Assembly: GCA_024742405.1 (NCBI GenBank)
Contig: JANSYP010000002.1
Location: 496,001 to 560,000, forward strand
Direction: 5' to 3'
DNA from: Paracoccaceae bacterium
GTDB lineage: Bacteria > Pseudomonadota > Alphaproteobacteria > Rhodobacterales > Rhodobacteraceae
DNA length: 64,000 nt
Under the pieces are notes generated by a model, which was not told the origin of the DNA, ran no database searches, and saw nothing but the letters and a program-made list of their open reading frames with translations. This document shows, piece after piece, positions 8,833-19,182 of the stretch (the stretch's first letter is position 1; each line of letters starts with the position of its first letter). The position numbers and the translations under genes are program-made.

Positions 8833-8864
8833 AAAAACGAAAACCCCGGACAAGGCCGGGGTTT
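8833..8864 (-). terminator. intrinsic terminator of the sdh operon
   Basis: A perfect 9 bp stem (AAACCCCGG at 8841-8849 with CCGGGGTTT at 8856-8864) and a 6-base loop. Read leftward it is followed by a broken T run (TTTTCGTTTTTGG). It sits about 24 bp past the sdhB stop, as expected for the end of the leftward sdhCDAB transcript. Confidence 0.85.
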
Positions 8865-8887
8865 CCTGGGTTGTGGGTTCGCCGGGC

Positions 8888-9667
8888 CTAAACCGTCCGC
8901 TCGACCATCATCTTCTTGATCTCGGCAATGGCCTTGGCCGGGTTCAGACCCTTCGGGCAGGTCTTGGCGCAGTTCATGATCGTGTGGCAGCGATAGAGCT
9001 TGAACGGATCTTCCAGGTCGTCGAGACGCTCGCCCGTCGCCTCGTCGCGGCTGTCGATGATCCAGCGGTACGCGTGCAGCAGCGCGGCGGGACCAAGATA
9101 GCGGTCGCCGTTCCACCAGTAGCTCGGGCAGGCGGTCGAGCAGGACGCACACATCACGCATTCATAGAGTCCGTCGAGTTTCTTGCGGTCCTCGATGGAC
9201 TGCCTCCACTCTTTCGCCGGGCGATTGGTCTTGGTCTCCAACCAGGGCATGATCGAGGCATGCTGGGCATAGAAATGGGTCAGGTCCGGGATCAGGTCCT
9301 TGACCACCGACATGTGGGGCAGCGGATAGATCTTCACGTCGCCCTTGATCTCGTCCATGCCGTAGATGCAGGCCAGCGTGTTGATCCCGTCGATATTCAT
9401 CGCGCAGGAGCCGCAGATGCCCTCGCGGCAGGAGCGGCGGAAGGTCAGCGTCGGGTCAATCTCGTTCTTGATCTTGATCAGCGCGTCCAGAACCATGGGC
9501 CCGCAGCTGTCCATGTCGACGAAGTAGGTGTCGACGCTGGGGTTTTTGCCATCATCCGGGTTCCAGCGGTAGATCTTGAACTTGCGGACGTTGGTGGCGC
9601 CCTCCGGCTTGGGCCAGGTTTTGCCGGTGGTGATCTTGGAGTTCTTGGGCAGCGTGAACTGAACCAT
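8888..9667 (-). CDS. sdhB: succinate dehydrogenase iron-sulfur subunit
   Basis: 259 residues; carries electrons from the SdhA flavin to quinone. The [2Fe-2S] cysteines lie in [16 protein letters not shown] and the following LAC, the [4Fe-4S] set in [13 protein letters not shown], and the [3Fe-4S] set in [15 protein letters not shown]. All ligands are present. It is the last enzyme gene of the leftward sdhC-sdhD-sdhA-x-y-sdhB operon and ends at an intrinsic terminator. Confidence 0.97.
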   Translation of the reverse strand: MVQFTLPKNSKITTGKTWPKPEGATNVRKFKIYRWNPDDGKNPSVDTYFVDMDSCGPMVLDALIKIKNEIDPTLTFRRSCREGICGSCAMNIDGINTLACIYGMDEIKGDVKIYPLPHMSVVKDLIPDLTHFYAQHASIMPWLETKTNRPAKEWRQSIEDRKKLDGLYECVMCASCSTACPSYWWNGDRYLGPAALLHAYRWIIDSRDEATGERLDDLEDPFKLYRCHTIMNCAKTCPKGLNPAKAIAEIKKMMVERTV

Positions 9668-9678
9668 CTTGGGTCTCC

Positions 9679-10023
9679 TCAGCGCAATCTGGGCAAATTC
9701 TTGGATTGGAAGCAGGCCTGCGTCTCGGGTCTTTGGGCAATCAGCACGCCGAGCCGGCGCCGGGGATCGGGCTGGCCGGCGCCGACGGTACCGGCGAGCA
9801 GCAGCACCTCGCGGTCCGTCGCGTTTTCGCGCACGCAGGTGGCGGCGGCCTCAGGCTGCGGGTAGTTGGGATACTGTGCAGCCAGTGTTTCCGCGACGAA
9901 CGCCTCCGCGGCGGTCTCGTCTTGCGGTGTCATCACGACGACATCCATCGTGCAGGCGCCCACGAGGAGCACCGGCAGCAACAGCGGCGCCGCTTTTGCC
10001 GCGAAATCACGCCCGGAGATCAT
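9679..10023 (-). CDS. small lipoprotein between sdhA and sdhB
   Basis: 114 residues. The hydrophobic leader ends in a lipobox (LLVGAC), so it is a predicted lipoprotein. The C-terminal end, [16 protein letters not shown], resembles that of the gene immediately upstream (RPETRECFDGSGLAGLP), and each has a second upstream cysteine, suggesting the two are diverged paralogues. The gene abuts its neighbour with no gap and lies 11 bp before sdhB. Function unknown; location in the operon suggests a link to complex II or the envelope. Confidence 0.75.
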   Translation of the reverse strand: MISGRDFAAKAAPLLLPVLLVGACTMDVVVMTPQDETAAEAFVAETLAAQYPNYPQPEAAATCVRENATDREVLLLAGTVGAGQPDPRRRLGVLIAQRPETQACFQSKNLPRLR

Positions 10024-10395
10024 TTACTGCGGCAACCCTGCAAGACCGCTACCGTCAAAGCACTCCCGGGTCTCGGGCCGCGCTGCAATCGATGCCGCAA
10101 TCTCGGACGGCGTGCCGCCTTCGCCGACGACGATCCCACCGGTGGCTTGGGTGCCACCCATCTGGGAAAGCTCTTCCGGGGTCGCATGGTACGAGACGCA
10201 ACTTGCGTGCGCGGACACATCCACGCCGGGGAACGCATCGCGCAGGGCGGGCGACACGGCGTCATGGGGCTCTCCCATGTCTTCGGCTGCGCGATTGATG
10301 TTGTCGGTCATGTCCTGCAGCGTGCTTTCGGCTGCAGCCACGGACGCCCAGCAAACTGCCAGGGCGACCCCTGCTTGAAAAAGTGCTGTCCGCAT
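10024..10395 (-). CDS. small secreted protein between sdhA and sdhB
   Basis: 123 residues with a signal peptide ([22 protein letters not shown]). Mature protein about 100 residues with cysteines in HASCVSYH and RECFDG. The ATG overlaps the sdhA stop (TGATG), giving translational coupling. The C-terminal motif is shared with the next gene downstream. I do not recognise a named family. Confidence 0.75.
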   Translation of the reverse strand: MRTALFQAGVALAVCWASVAAAESTLQDMTDNINRAAEDMGEPHDAVSPALRDAFPGVDVSAHASCVSYHATPEELSQMGGTQATGGIVVGEGGTPSEIAASIAARPETRECFDGSGLAGLPQ

Positions 10396-12197
10396 CAGTA
10401 AACCCTCGCTTTCGGGACGATCTTGGCAAGATCTATGCCGCCCTCATTGTGCCCCAGAAGCGGGTTGAGGTGAACCGGGCGGTACTCTAGCGTCACGCCC
10501 CCGTTGACCCAGGACAAGGAGTGCTTGCGCCATTCCTCGTCGTCGCGGTCGGGATAATCCTCATGGGCATGGGCACCGCGGCTTTCCTTGCGCGCCTCGG
10601 CGGCGAACACGGTGGCAAGGGCGTTTGGCATCAGGTTGGTCAGTTCGAGCGTTTCCATCAGATCCGAATTCCAGATCAAGGAGCTGTCGGTGACCTTGAT
10701 ATCGTCGAGCTTGGCCGCGACAGACGCCATCTTTTCGCATCCCTCCGCAAGCGTCTTGTCGGTGCGGAAGACGGCAGCGTCGGCCTGCATGGCCTTTTGC
10801 ATCTCCAGGCGCAGCTCCGCGGTACCGGTCGTGCCGTTGGCGTGGCGCAGCCCGTCGAACCGTTCAAACGCCGCTTCGACACTAGCCAGGTTCACCCGCG
10901 GGTTGGGATCGGACGGATCGACCACCTTGCCCGCCTTAATCGCGGCGGCTCGCCCGAACACGACCAGATCGATAAGCGAATTGGAGCCGAGGCGATTGGC
11001 GCCATGAACGCTCGCGCAGCCGGCCTCACCCACGGCCATCAGACCCGGCGAGATGCGGTCGGGATCGTCCGCCGTGGGGTTCAGAACCTCGCCCCAGTAG
11101 TTCGTCGGGATGCCGCCCATGTTGTAGTGCACCGTAGGCAGCACCGGGATCGGCTCCTTGGTGACGTCGACGCCGGCAAAGATACGCGCGGATTCCGAGA
11201 TCCCCGGCAAACGTTCGTGCAGTGTCTCGGGCGGCAGGTGGTTGAGGTGCAGATGGATGTGATCACCCTCGGGTCCGACCCCGCGGCCTTCGCGGATCTC
11301 CATCGTCATGCAGCGGCTGACCACGTCGCGGCTGGCGAGATCCTTGTAGGTGGGCGCGTAGCGCTCCATGAAGCGCTCGTCCTCGGAGTTGGTCAGATAG
11401 CCGCCCTCGCCGCGGGCGCCTTCGGTGATCAGGCAACCGGCACCGTAGATGCCGGTCGGATGGAACTGGACGAACTCCATATCCTGGAGCGGCAGACCCT
11501 GACGCGCGACCATGCCGCCACCGTCCCCGGTACAGGTGTGAGCCGACGTGGCCGAGAAATAGGCGCGCCCGTAACCGCCGGTGGCCAGCACGGTCATCTT
11601 GGCGTTGAAGAGATGCATCGTCCCGTCGTCGAGCTTCCAGGCAAGCACACCCTGGCAGGTACCGTCCTCGGACATGATCAGGTCGATGGCGAAGTACTCG
11701 ATATAGAACTCGGCATTGTTCTTGAGCGACTGGCCGTAGAGCGTGTGCAGGATCGCGTGGCCGGTCCGGTCGGCGGCAGCGCAGGTGCGCTGCACCGGGG
11801 GGCCCTCGCCGAACTCCGTCGTGTGCCCGCCAAAGGGCCGCTGGTAAATCCTGCCCTCTTCGGTGCGCGAGAAGGGCACGCCGTAATGCTCGAGCTCATA
11901 GACGGCCTTGGGCGCCTCACGGGCGAGATATTCCATTGCGTCCGTGTCGCCGAGCCAGTCCGAGCCCTTGACCGTGTCATACATATGCCACTGCCAGCTG
12001 TCGGGGCCCATATTGCCCAGCGAAGCGGCGATGCCGCCTTGGGCTGCAACGGTATGGGAGCGGGTCGGAAAGACCTTGGTCACACAGGCTGTGCGCAGGC
12101 CCTGTTCGGCCATGCCCAGCGTCGCGCGCAGGCCTGCGCCGCCCGCGCCGACCACCACAACGTCATATTCGTGCGTCTCGTATTCGTAAGCTGCCAT
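10395..12197 (-). CDS. sdhA: succinate dehydrogenase flavoprotein subunit
   Basis: 600 residues; oxidises succinate to fumarate with covalently bound FAD. The dinucleotide fold [13 protein letters not shown] is near the N-terminus, followed by the flavin-linking histidine in [10 protein letters not shown] and the [11 protein letters not shown] and catalytic-region motifs of the family. The start at 12197 ([12 protein letters not shown]) is preferred over an in-frame upstream ATG because of a GGAG site and normal SdhA length. It lies 19 bp downstream of sdhD. Confidence 0.97.
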   Translation of the reverse strand: MAAYEYETHEYDVVVVGAGGAGLRATLGMAEQGLRTACVTKVFPTRSHTVAAQGGIAASLGNMGPDSWQWHMYDTVKGSDWLGDTDAMEYLAREAPKAVYELEHYGVPFSRTEEGRIYQRPFGGHTTEFGEGPPVQRTCAAADRTGHAILHTLYGQSLKNNAEFYIEYFAIDLIMSEDGTCQGVLAWKLDDGTMHLFNAKMTVLATGGYGRAYFSATSAHTCTGDGGGMVARQGLPLQDMEFVQFHPTGIYGAGCLITEGARGEGGYLTNSEDERFMERYAPTYKDLASRDVVSRCMTMEIREGRGVGPEGDHIHLHLNHLPPETLHERLPGISESARIFAGVDVTKEPIPVLPTVHYNMGGIPTNYWGEVLNPTADDPDRISPGLMAVGEAGCASVHGANRLGSNSLIDLVVFGRAAAIKAGKVVDPSDPNPRVNLASVEAAFERFDGLRHANGTTGTAELRLEMQKAMQADAAVFRTDKTLAEGCEKMASVAAKLDDIKVTDSSLIWNSDLMETLELTNLMPNALATVFAAEARKESRGAHAHEDYPDRDDEEWRKHSLSWVNGGVTLEYRPVHLNPLLGHNEGGIDLAKIVPKARVY

Positions 12198-12216
12198 TGT
12201 CAGTTGCTCCGAAAGA

Positions 12217-12588
12217 TCACAGGGCGAGCCGGGCGAGCGCGTAGAGCGCCACGCCGATGGCGCCATAACTCAAACAGGTCATCGCGATGATCAGCCCCGT
12301 GCGTGCGGCACCATGGACATAATCCTCGATCAGCGTCTGGACGCCGCCCTTGAAGTGCAGAAACCCGACGATGATCGTCAGGCCCGTAACGACCGACGGG
12401 AAGGGCCGGGCGAAATAGGCCACGACCTCGTCGTAGGGCTGACCCAGCATCGGGCCGAAGGTAAAGACGAAGAGCGGCACCAGGATCAGCAGGCCATAGC
12501 TGCTGAGCGTCATAGACCAGTGATGCTCGGTCCCGGTCTTGGCGGATCCGAGGCCGATGACACGTTTGCGTTCGGTCAGAAACTGCAT
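12217..12588 (-). CDS. sdhD: succinate dehydrogenase membrane anchor subunit
   Basis: 123 residues with three membrane helices. The motif [13 protein letters not shown] near residues 18-30 and FHFKGG-like [17 protein letters not shown] are those of alphaproteobacterial SdhD. AAGGAGG lies directly before the ATG. With SdhC it forms the heme b and quinone-binding anchor of complex II. Confidence 0.93.
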   Translation of the reverse strand: MQFLTERKRVIGLGSAKTGTEHHWSMTLSSYGLLILVPLFVFTFGPMLGQPYDEVVAYFARPFPSVVTGLTIIVGFLHFKGGVQTLIEDYVHGAARTGLIIAMTCLSYGAIGVALYALARLAL

Positions 12589-12599
12589 CGGTTCCTCCT

Positions 12600-12983
12600 T
12601 CAGACCAGGACGATGGTGACGAGGGTCAGGACGAAGGAGCCGCCGATGACCAGATAGGCGAGGGATTCGGCATCCTTGAGATCCAGGCCGCGCCCGGTGT
12701 CCCAGATCAGGTGCCGCACGCCGGCAAGCGCGTGGTACCAGAGCGCCCAGACCGACAGCAGCATCACCAGATCGCCGAACCAGGATGTGATCACACCGTC
12801 GGCAATGGCGAAATACTCTGGCCCACTTGCGGCGGCGAGCAGCCACCAGACAACCAGGAGTGCGCCCAGCAGCAGGGCGTTGCCGGTGATCCGCGTGAGA
12901 ATCGACGTGATCGAGGTGAACTCAGGCCGGTAGATTTGCAGATGCGGGGAGAGGGGCCGGTTGCCCCTGTTCACGTCAGCCAT
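12600..12983 (-). CDS. sdhC: succinate dehydrogenase cytochrome b556 subunit
   Basis: 127 residues with three membrane helices. The PHLQIYRPEFTSITSILTR N-terminal signature holds quinone-site residues, and H84 in WYHALAGVRHLIWD is the expected heme b axial ligand. First gene of the operon, with the tandem TGTGATCACA operator 130-170 bp upstream. A further perfect copy of that palindrome lies inside this gene at 12786-12795. Confidence 0.95.
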   Translation of the reverse strand: MADVNRGNRPLSPHLQIYRPEFTSITSILTRITGNALLLGALLVVWWLLAAASGPEYFAIADGVITSWFGDLVMLLSVWALWYHALAGVRHLIWDTGRGLDLKDAESLAYLVIGGSFVLTLVTIVLV

Positions 12984-13112
12984 GGTTCGCCCTTTGGTTA
13001 TTTCTGCGAGAGTGTCGTGATGCTTGTGATAGCACCTTTGCGCAGGGAGTCAGCGCCGCGGACCCGGTGATAGGCGCGGTCAATTGGCGCAATTGGCAAG
13101 GTTATCGCCGTT

Positions 13113-13143
13113 TGTGATCACACATTTTAATCATGTGATCACA
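13113..13143 (-). promoter_or_regulatory. tandem TGTGATCACA operator upstream of sdhCDAB
   Basis: Two perfect copies of the self-complementary TGTGATCACA lie at 13113-13122 and 13134-13143, centres 21 bp (two helical turns) apart. Flanking bases are also shared with the sucC upstream element when both are read in gene direction (ATT before the first copy, AAC after the second, GATT in the spacer). Position is 130-160 bp before sdhC. The arms TGT/ACA fit a GntR-type binding site; the regulator is not proven. Confidence 0.85.
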
Positions 13144-13159
13144 AATTCGAAGATTGCGA

Positions 13160-14194
13160 TCAAAGCGGCATCAACGCCCAGTAATCGAAATCCAACAGCA
13201 CGTCGGACAGGTATTTGCCATCCTCGCCCTTCAACGCGAAGGGCGCGGACCCGGCCTTCACGGCCACGAGCCGCAGACGGATCGCGCCGACGCCGGGCGC
13301 CGCGGTCTCGGCCTTGTCGAGCACTTCGGACCAGGCCCGGAGCGTCGTTCCCGCGAAAGACGGGTTGGCATGGGCGCCGGCATTGATGCCCGCGATCATC
13401 TGGGCGTTGGCCAGCCCATTGAAGCTGAGCGAGCGGGCCATGGAGATGATGTGGCCGCCATAGATCAGCAGACGCCCGTCGGGCCGCACGGTCGTGTCGA
13501 AATGCACCTTGGAGGTGTTCTGCCAGAGCCGGGTCGCCATCATATGCAGCGACTCGGCCAGCGTGACGCCGTCTACATGGTCGATGGTCTCGCCGATCTC
13601 ATAGTCGCGCATCCGGTGCGGTTCTCCGGCCAGCGAGAAGTCATAGTTGCTGAAATCGAGCCCCTCGGGGATCACCAGAGTCGCGGGATCGACCGCCTTC
13701 GCTAGATCCGGGATCACCGTCTCGGGCGCCGGCGCATCCATGTCGCGCTTGTGCACCATCACCCAGCGGCAATAGTCCACCACGACCTCGTCGCGCTGGT
13801 TCCAGCCCTTGGACCGGACATAGACGACGCCGGATTTACCGCTGGAATTCTGCTTGAGCCCGATCACCTCGGACGTCGCGCGCAGACTGTCGCCGGGAAA
13901 GATCGGCAGCAGGAACCGCCCCTCGGCATAACCGAGGTTGGCCACCGCGTTGCGCGACACGTCCGGAACGGTCTTGCCGAACACCATGTGAAACCCGGCC
14001 AGATCGTCCATCGGGCTTGTCGGCAACCCGCAGGCGCGGGCGAATTCATCCGAGGAATAGAGTGCGTGACGCGCCGGATAGAGCGCGTGGTAGAGTGCGC
14101 GCTCCCCGCCGGAAATCGTACGCGGGACCGCGTGGTCGATCACCTCGCCAACGGTGTAATCCTCGAAAAATCGGCCGGGATTGGTCTTGGCCAT
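13160..14194 (-). CDS. mch: mesaconyl-CoA hydratase
   Basis: 344 residues; hydrates mesaconyl-C1-CoA to beta-methylmalyl-CoA in the ethylmalonyl-CoA pathway. A double hot-dog (MaoC-like) protein: N-terminal GRFFEDYTVGEVIDHAVPRTIS, first fold with FHMVFGKTVPDVSRNAVANLGYAEG, second fold with DYEIGETIDHVDGVTLAESLHMMATRLWQNTS. The ATG at 14194 has an AGGAG site; upstream in-frame codons are discarded. Last gene of a leftward operon with mcl2, nnrU-like and DUF1737 genes, which ends just before the sdh operator. Confidence 0.92.
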   Translation of the reverse strand: MAKTNPGRFFEDYTVGEVIDHAVPRTISGGERALYHALYPARHALYSSDEFARACGLPTSPMDDLAGFHMVFGKTVPDVSRNAVANLGYAEGRFLLPIFPGDSLRATSEVIGLKQNSSGKSGVVYVRSKGWNQRDEVVVDYCRWVMVHKRDMDAPAPETVIPDLAKAVDPATLVIPEGLDFSNYDFSLAGEPHRMRDYEIGETIDHVDGVTLAESLHMMATRLWQNTSKVHFDTTVRPDGRLLIYGGHIISMARSLSFNGLANAQMIAGINAGAHANPSFAGTTLRAWSEVLDKAETAAPGVGAIRLRLVAVKAGSAPFALKGEDGKYLSDVLLDFDYWALMPL

Positions 14195-14207
14195 CGCGCC
14201 GCTCCTG

Positions 14208-14414
14208 TTACTGGTCACTCAACTTCATCTCGGGGGTGTAAGGGCAGGGCACTTCCTTGGTCACGGCCTGGCCGCAGCGCATGACGCCGCGCGCCGCGTC
14301 AAAGGCGTAAACCGGCGGGCCCTGAAGCTGCCATCCTGCGGCAAGTGCCGCGGACACCTTGTGGCAGAAGGCCGAGGTGTCGTCCTCGGTCAGAAATCGG
14401 TAGAGCCGCGTCAC
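14208..14414 (-). CDS. DUF1737-family small protein
   Basis: 68 residues. The pattern LYRFLTEDDTSAFCHKVSAA, GWQLQGPPVY and CGQAVTKEV matches DUF1737 proteins. No signal peptide or membrane segment. It sits between nnrU-like (4 bp) and mch (13 bp), so it is cotranscribed with pathway genes. Role unknown. Confidence 0.82.
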   Translation of the reverse strand: MTRLYRFLTEDDTSAFCHKVSAALAAGWQLQGPPVYAFDAARGVMRCGQAVTKEVPCPYTPEMKLSDQ

Positions 14415-14418
14415 GGGA

Positions 14419-14970
14419 TCAGCCGAAGGGCCAGACGCCGAGCCAGAAGTGGATATAGCCGATCACGGCCAGCAAAATCACCGAACCGACGGCAAACATC
14501 GCATCGTACTTGATCTGCCCCGGTGGGGGCGCGGTCCAGTCCGGTTCAGCCCTGTTGATGATGACCTGCTCCGCGATGGACCAGGCCAAAAGACCGCCAA
14601 ACAGCACGATCGCCGCGAGATTGCCATTCACCAGCAAGTGCGCAAAGGCCCACAGACCGAAGCCCGTCAGCATCGGATGGCGCATGCCCGAGATCAGCCG
14701 GCCCTTCTTGGGCGCGGGGCTCATCATGAAGATGGCGATCAGGATGAGCAGATTGTTGATGTGGATCAGGAAGTAGGGAGGGAACCAGACCTGCGGATCC
14801 TGCACCCAGCGGTAGCCGATGACCATCAGTATGATCGATGCGAAGATCGTCATCGCGACCAGACCGCGGCCCTTGTCGCCCAACTCCGCACGCCGCTCCG
14901 GGGCGACACGTTTGAACAGATGCGCTCCCGCCCAGAGGGCTACGCCGAGGATCAGGAGCAGCCAGGCCAT
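14419..14970 (-). CDS. NnrU-family membrane protein
   Basis: 183 residues with about five hydrophobic helices, the GMRHPMLTGFGLWAFAHLLVNG core of the NnrU/isoprenylcysteine methyltransferase-like family, and an N-terminal GAHLFKR. Named for a role in nitrite/nitric-oxide reduction in Rhodobacter, but many members lie away from denitrification genes, as here. The ATG overlaps the mcl2 stop by one base (TGATG). Confidence 0.85.
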   Translation of the reverse strand: MAWLLLILGVALWAGAHLFKRVAPERRAELGDKGRGLVAMTIFASIILMVIGYRWVQDPQVWFPPYFLIHINNLLILIAIFMMSPAPKKGRLISGMRHPMLTGFGLWAFAHLLVNGNLAAIVLFGGLLAWSIAEQVIINRAEPDWTAPPPGQIKYDAMFAVGSVILLAVIGYIHFWLGVWPFG

Positions 14971-15851
14971 CAGGCGGCCTCGGATGCCAGGGCGGCGATG
15001 GTACGGGCCTTGGCCAGGGTCGCCTCGGCGGTGACGACATGGAGATTTTCAACGATCTTGCCATCGAGCACCGCCACGCCTTCGCCGGCGGCCATTGCTT
15101 CCTTGAATGCCGCGATCTGGCGACGGGCCAGATCGACCTCGGTCTGACTAGGGGCGAAAACTTCGTTGGCGGTAGCGACCTGGGCCGGATGAATCAGGGT
15201 CTTGCCGTCAAACCCCATGTCGCGGCCCTGTTCACATTCCGCGCGCAGACCGTCCTCGTCCCGGAACGCGTTGTAGACCCCGTCAACCACGGCGATGCCT
15301 GCCGCCCGCGCAGCCAGCAGGCAAAGCTGCAGCGACGTCATCAGAGGTTCGCGGTCTGCCCGGAATTTGCACATCAGCTCCTTGGCTAGGTCATTCGTGC
15401 CCAGAATGAAGCCCCCCATCCGCGGCGCGCGCGCAATCTCGGCAGCATTCAGAATGCCTTCGGCTGTTTCCATCATTGCCCAGATTTTGGTCTCGCGGCA
15501 AGCCGGATTGGCATCGAGCATGGCCGCGACCCTGGCGACATCTGCGGCCTTGTTGACCTTGGGCAGCAGGATCGCCTGAGGCCCGATCGCGACGGCGGCC
15601 TCAAAGTCGGCCGTCCCCCAAGCGCTGTCGAACCCGTTGATCCGGATCAGCTGCGAACGCGCGCCATAGCCTCCGGCAGCGAGCGTTTCCATCAGCAATT
15701 TCCGGGCGTTGGCCTTTTCGTCCGGCGCGACGGCATCTTCGAGATCGAAGATGATTGCATCGACAGGCAAGCCTTTGGCCTTTTCCAGCGCCCGTGCTTT
15801 CGACGCGGGAATATAGAGTACCGACCGGTAAGGGCGCGCGCGATCATCCAT
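14970..15851 (-). CDS. mcl2: (3S)-malyl-CoA thioesterase / malyl-CoA lyase family (HpcH/HpaI, CitE-like)
   Basis: 293 residues. RSVLYIPASKARALEKA starts the TIM barrel; DAIIFDLEDAVAPDEK carries the acidic metal-site residues, and ALMMETAEG-like AMMETAEGILN, LGTNDLAKEL and GFDGKTLIHPAQV follow. Its size matches the shorter Mcl2 thioesterase, which hydrolyses (3S)-malyl-CoA to malate, rather than the longer Mcl1 lyase. The context (operon with mch, next to sdh and mdh) agrees. Lyase versus thioesterase is judged from length and synteny only. Confidence 0.85.
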   Translation of the reverse strand: MDDRARPYRSVLYIPASKARALEKAKGLPVDAIIFDLEDAVAPDEKANARKLLMETLAAGGYGARSQLIRINGFDSAWGTADFEAAVAIGPQAILLPKVNKAADVARVAAMLDANPACRETKIWAMMETAEGILNAAEIARAPRMGGFILGTNDLAKELMCKFRADREPLMTSLQLCLLAARAAGIAVVDGVYNAFRDEDGLRAECEQGRDMGFDGKTLIHPAQVATANEVFAPSQTEVDLARRQIAAFKEAMAAGEGVAVLDGKIVENLHVVTAEATLAKARTIAALASEAA

Positions 15852-16184
15852 GATTCTGTCCTCAATGCTGCACCTGCATAAAGTGGCCTTATGGACCCAG
15901 CAAGGCGCAAGCGTCCAGATGCCGCATCGTCACAACAGAGCAGCAGATATGACACTTTTTACATGAAGCCGGCGTAACCCGCGCGGGGAGTTAACCATCT
16001 TTTCGCGGATCGGGTCCACGCTTCTGACATTGTCGGGCACCGGGAGGGCCGTTGTGGCTGGCCGCCACGCATAAGCGGCAGATTGGTCCGGCACCGCTGT
16101 ACGAGGGGCAATGGCCCCTTGCCGCCAGGGCGTTTGACCCTGGGCGAGCCCGGCAAGGTCCTGCGCCCCCCGAGGAAAGGTAGT
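15852..16184. other. intergenic region upstream of mcl2 operon and of a small secreted gene
   Basis: 333 bp between divergent genes. It must contain the promoter of the mcl2-mch operon. I see no copy of TGTGATCACA, no strong hairpin and no credible gene in it. A good GAGGAAAGG ribosome site at its right end belongs to the next gene. Confidence 0.4.
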
Positions 16185-16502
16185 ATGATGACCAATCCCT
16201 TCGCGTGCCTGACACTGGCGCTTGGCCTCGCGGCCTTCATTCCCACTCCCGGTTACTCCCAGGCCATTAGCAATTGCGCAGAGCGCGAGAGCGTCGTGGA
16301 AAAGCTGCAATCGAGCTATGGCGAGACCCGTCAGAGCATCGGTCTGGGCGCCAACAATTCGCTCGTCGAAGTCTTTGCCAGTGACGAAACCGGCACCTGG
16401 ACCATCACGGTGACCATGCCCGGCGGCAAGACCTGCCTCGTTGCCAGCGGTCAGGCATTTGAAGAGCTTGACGAAAAGGTGGCGCTCGGCAACGACGCCT
16501 GA
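16185..16502 (+). CDS. small secreted hypothetical protein
   Basis: 105 residues. A signal peptide (CLTLALGLAAFIPTPGYSQ) is followed by a mature domain of about 80 residues with cysteines in SNCAERES and KTCLVAS, probably a disulfide pair. GAGGAAAGG precedes a doubled ATG, so the start may be 16185 or 16188. Family not recognised. Confidence 0.7.
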   Translation: MMTNPFACLTLALGLAAFIPTPGYSQAISNCAERESVVEKLQSSYGETRQSIGLGANNSLVEVFASDETGTWTITVTMPGGKTCLVASGQAFEELDEKVALGNDA

Positions 16503-16610
16503 GGCAGACCGGAAACGGGTGCGCCGACTGGGGGTGTCCGCCTACGACGGGCGCCGCCAGAGCTCTCCTTCAGAGGTTTCGGGTGCCTTTCGCAATGGTT
16601 TCATGGCTGA

Positions 16611-17363
16611 CTAGCTGAGCGCATCGTAGATCAGCTTGGTCCCAGCGATGGCCAACAGGCTGTAGGTCACGCCGAAAAACACGTGCTCCGGAACCATGCG
16701 GTGCGCCCGCACGCCCACCCACGCGCCGAACAGCGCGACCGGCGCCAGTGCCGCCGCCGTCCAGAGCAGCGCCGCATCGAACAGGCCAAGGGCTGCGTAG
16801 GGTCCGACCTTGGCGATATTGACCAGCCAGAACACCAGCACCGTCGTAGCCTGAAACTCGGTCTTCGTCAGGCTGCGATGGAGCAGATAAACCGTCACCG
16901 GCGGGCCGCCGGCATGGGACACGAAACTGGTGAACCCGGCAATGCTTCCGGCGGTCAGACCCAGCCAGCGGGGCGCCTGCCAGACCGACCCCGCGCCCCA
17001 GCCGCGCCGCCGCGCCAGCTGAAACGCCAGAAAGGCGAGCGCGATGGTGCCGATCAGAAAGCGGATCACATCGGGGTCGCTGGCGCGGTAGATCAGGGCG
17101 CCGAGCGCGACACCGGGCAGTGCGCCAAGGCACAGCAACAAGGCCGATTGCGCATGCCATTTGCGCCAGTAGGGCTGCAGTGTAGCCAGGTCGATCACCA
17201 TCAGGACCGGGAGCAGGACCGCCAGAGCCACCGCCGGCGCCACGAAGATCGTCAGGAGCGGCGCGGCAACGAAGGACGCGCCGGAGCCGAACCCGCCCTT
17301 GGACACGCCCGCGATGAACACGCCCAGACAGGCGACGGCAAAAACAGTCGGATCGGCCAGCAT
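16611..17363 (-). CDS. TSUP-family (TauE/SafE) membrane transporter
   Basis: 250 residues and seven to eight hydrophobic helices. The duplicated motifs GVSKGGFGSGASFVAAPLL and GFTSFVSHAGGPPVTVYLL are diagnostic of the TSUP/DUF81 permeases that move sulfite, sulfoacetate or related anions. Substrate cannot be read from sequence. It appears monocistronic, with a SHOCT lipoprotein gene 15 bp upstream in the same direction. Confidence 0.88.
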   Translation of the reverse strand: MLADPTVFAVACLGVFIAGVSKGGFGSGASFVAAPLLTIFVAPAVALAVLLPVLMVIDLATLQPYWRKWHAQSALLLCLGALPGVALGALIYRASDPDVIRFLIGTIALAFLAFQLARRRGWGAGSVWQAPRWLGLTAGSIAGFTSFVSHAGGPPVTVYLLHRSLTKTEFQATTVLVFWLVNIAKVGPYAALGLFDAALLWTAAALAPVALFGAWVGVRAHRMVPEHVFFGVTYSLLAIAGTKLIYDALS

Positions 17364-17378
17364 GAGCCGTACGAGGCT

Positions 17379-18708
<1,330 letters not shown>

Positions 18709-18733
18709 CCGCTGCGTCGTCTTAGAGCATTGG

Positions 18734-18761
18734 AAAGCGCGTCCCTTGGGGCGCGCTTTTT
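18734..18761 (+). terminator. intrinsic terminator after mdh
   Basis: A 9 bp stem (GCGCGTCCC at 18737-18745 with GGGCGCGC plus flanking at 18749-18756, one G-T pair) with a 3-base loop, followed by TTTTT at 18757-18761. It lies 26 bp past the mdh stop and separates mdh from sucC. Confidence 0.85.
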
Positions 18762-19008
18762 CCGTTTCGAGACATCGGATGAAATGGCCACACGACCCGG
18801 AGCGAATCGGCGCATAGACGCAGGGCGGCGACATCGGGATCAGGACGAGAAGGTGGTGGCAGGCGCCCTTGGCGACGCGGTTGCGCGCGATTCTCGCCAG
18901 AAACGGCCATGAAATGCCGCCAAGGCTCGAAGAGATACCTAAAACCGAGACGTCTGCCCGATTCTCCGCCGGCCGCGGTGGCGAAATTCATGGCCAGCAA
19001 GGACCCTT

Positions 19009-19071
19009 TGCGATCACAGCCAAGCGCCTTGCTTTCTATTTGTGATCACAAGATTTATGGCTGTGATCACA
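19009..19071 (+). promoter_or_regulatory. tandem TGTGATCACA operator upstream of sucCDAB-lpd
   Basis: Perfect TGTGATCACA copies lie at 19041-19050 and 19062-19071, centres 21 bp apart, exactly as before sdhC and in the same orientation with shared flanks. A one-mismatch copy (TGCGATCACA, 19009-19018) lies further upstream, 32 bp centre to centre. The element ends 112 bp before the sucC ATG, within the 474 bp mdh-sucC gap. The rest of that gap holds the mdh terminator and no visible gene. Confidence 0.85.
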
Positions 19072-19182
19072 AACCAGCAAAAACCTCTGTTCTTTCGCTA
19101 AATGCGACTTTATGGCGGTTCAAGCGTCCGCAACGTATATGTTTAGTCCGAAAACGACGACCAATAAGAGGGGACAGTCTTC

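Noticed and set aside
13113-13143. Reading the palindromes as CRP/FNR sites
   Set aside because: CRP-type sites have TGTGA and TCACA separated by six bases; here the arms abut, so the fit is poor.
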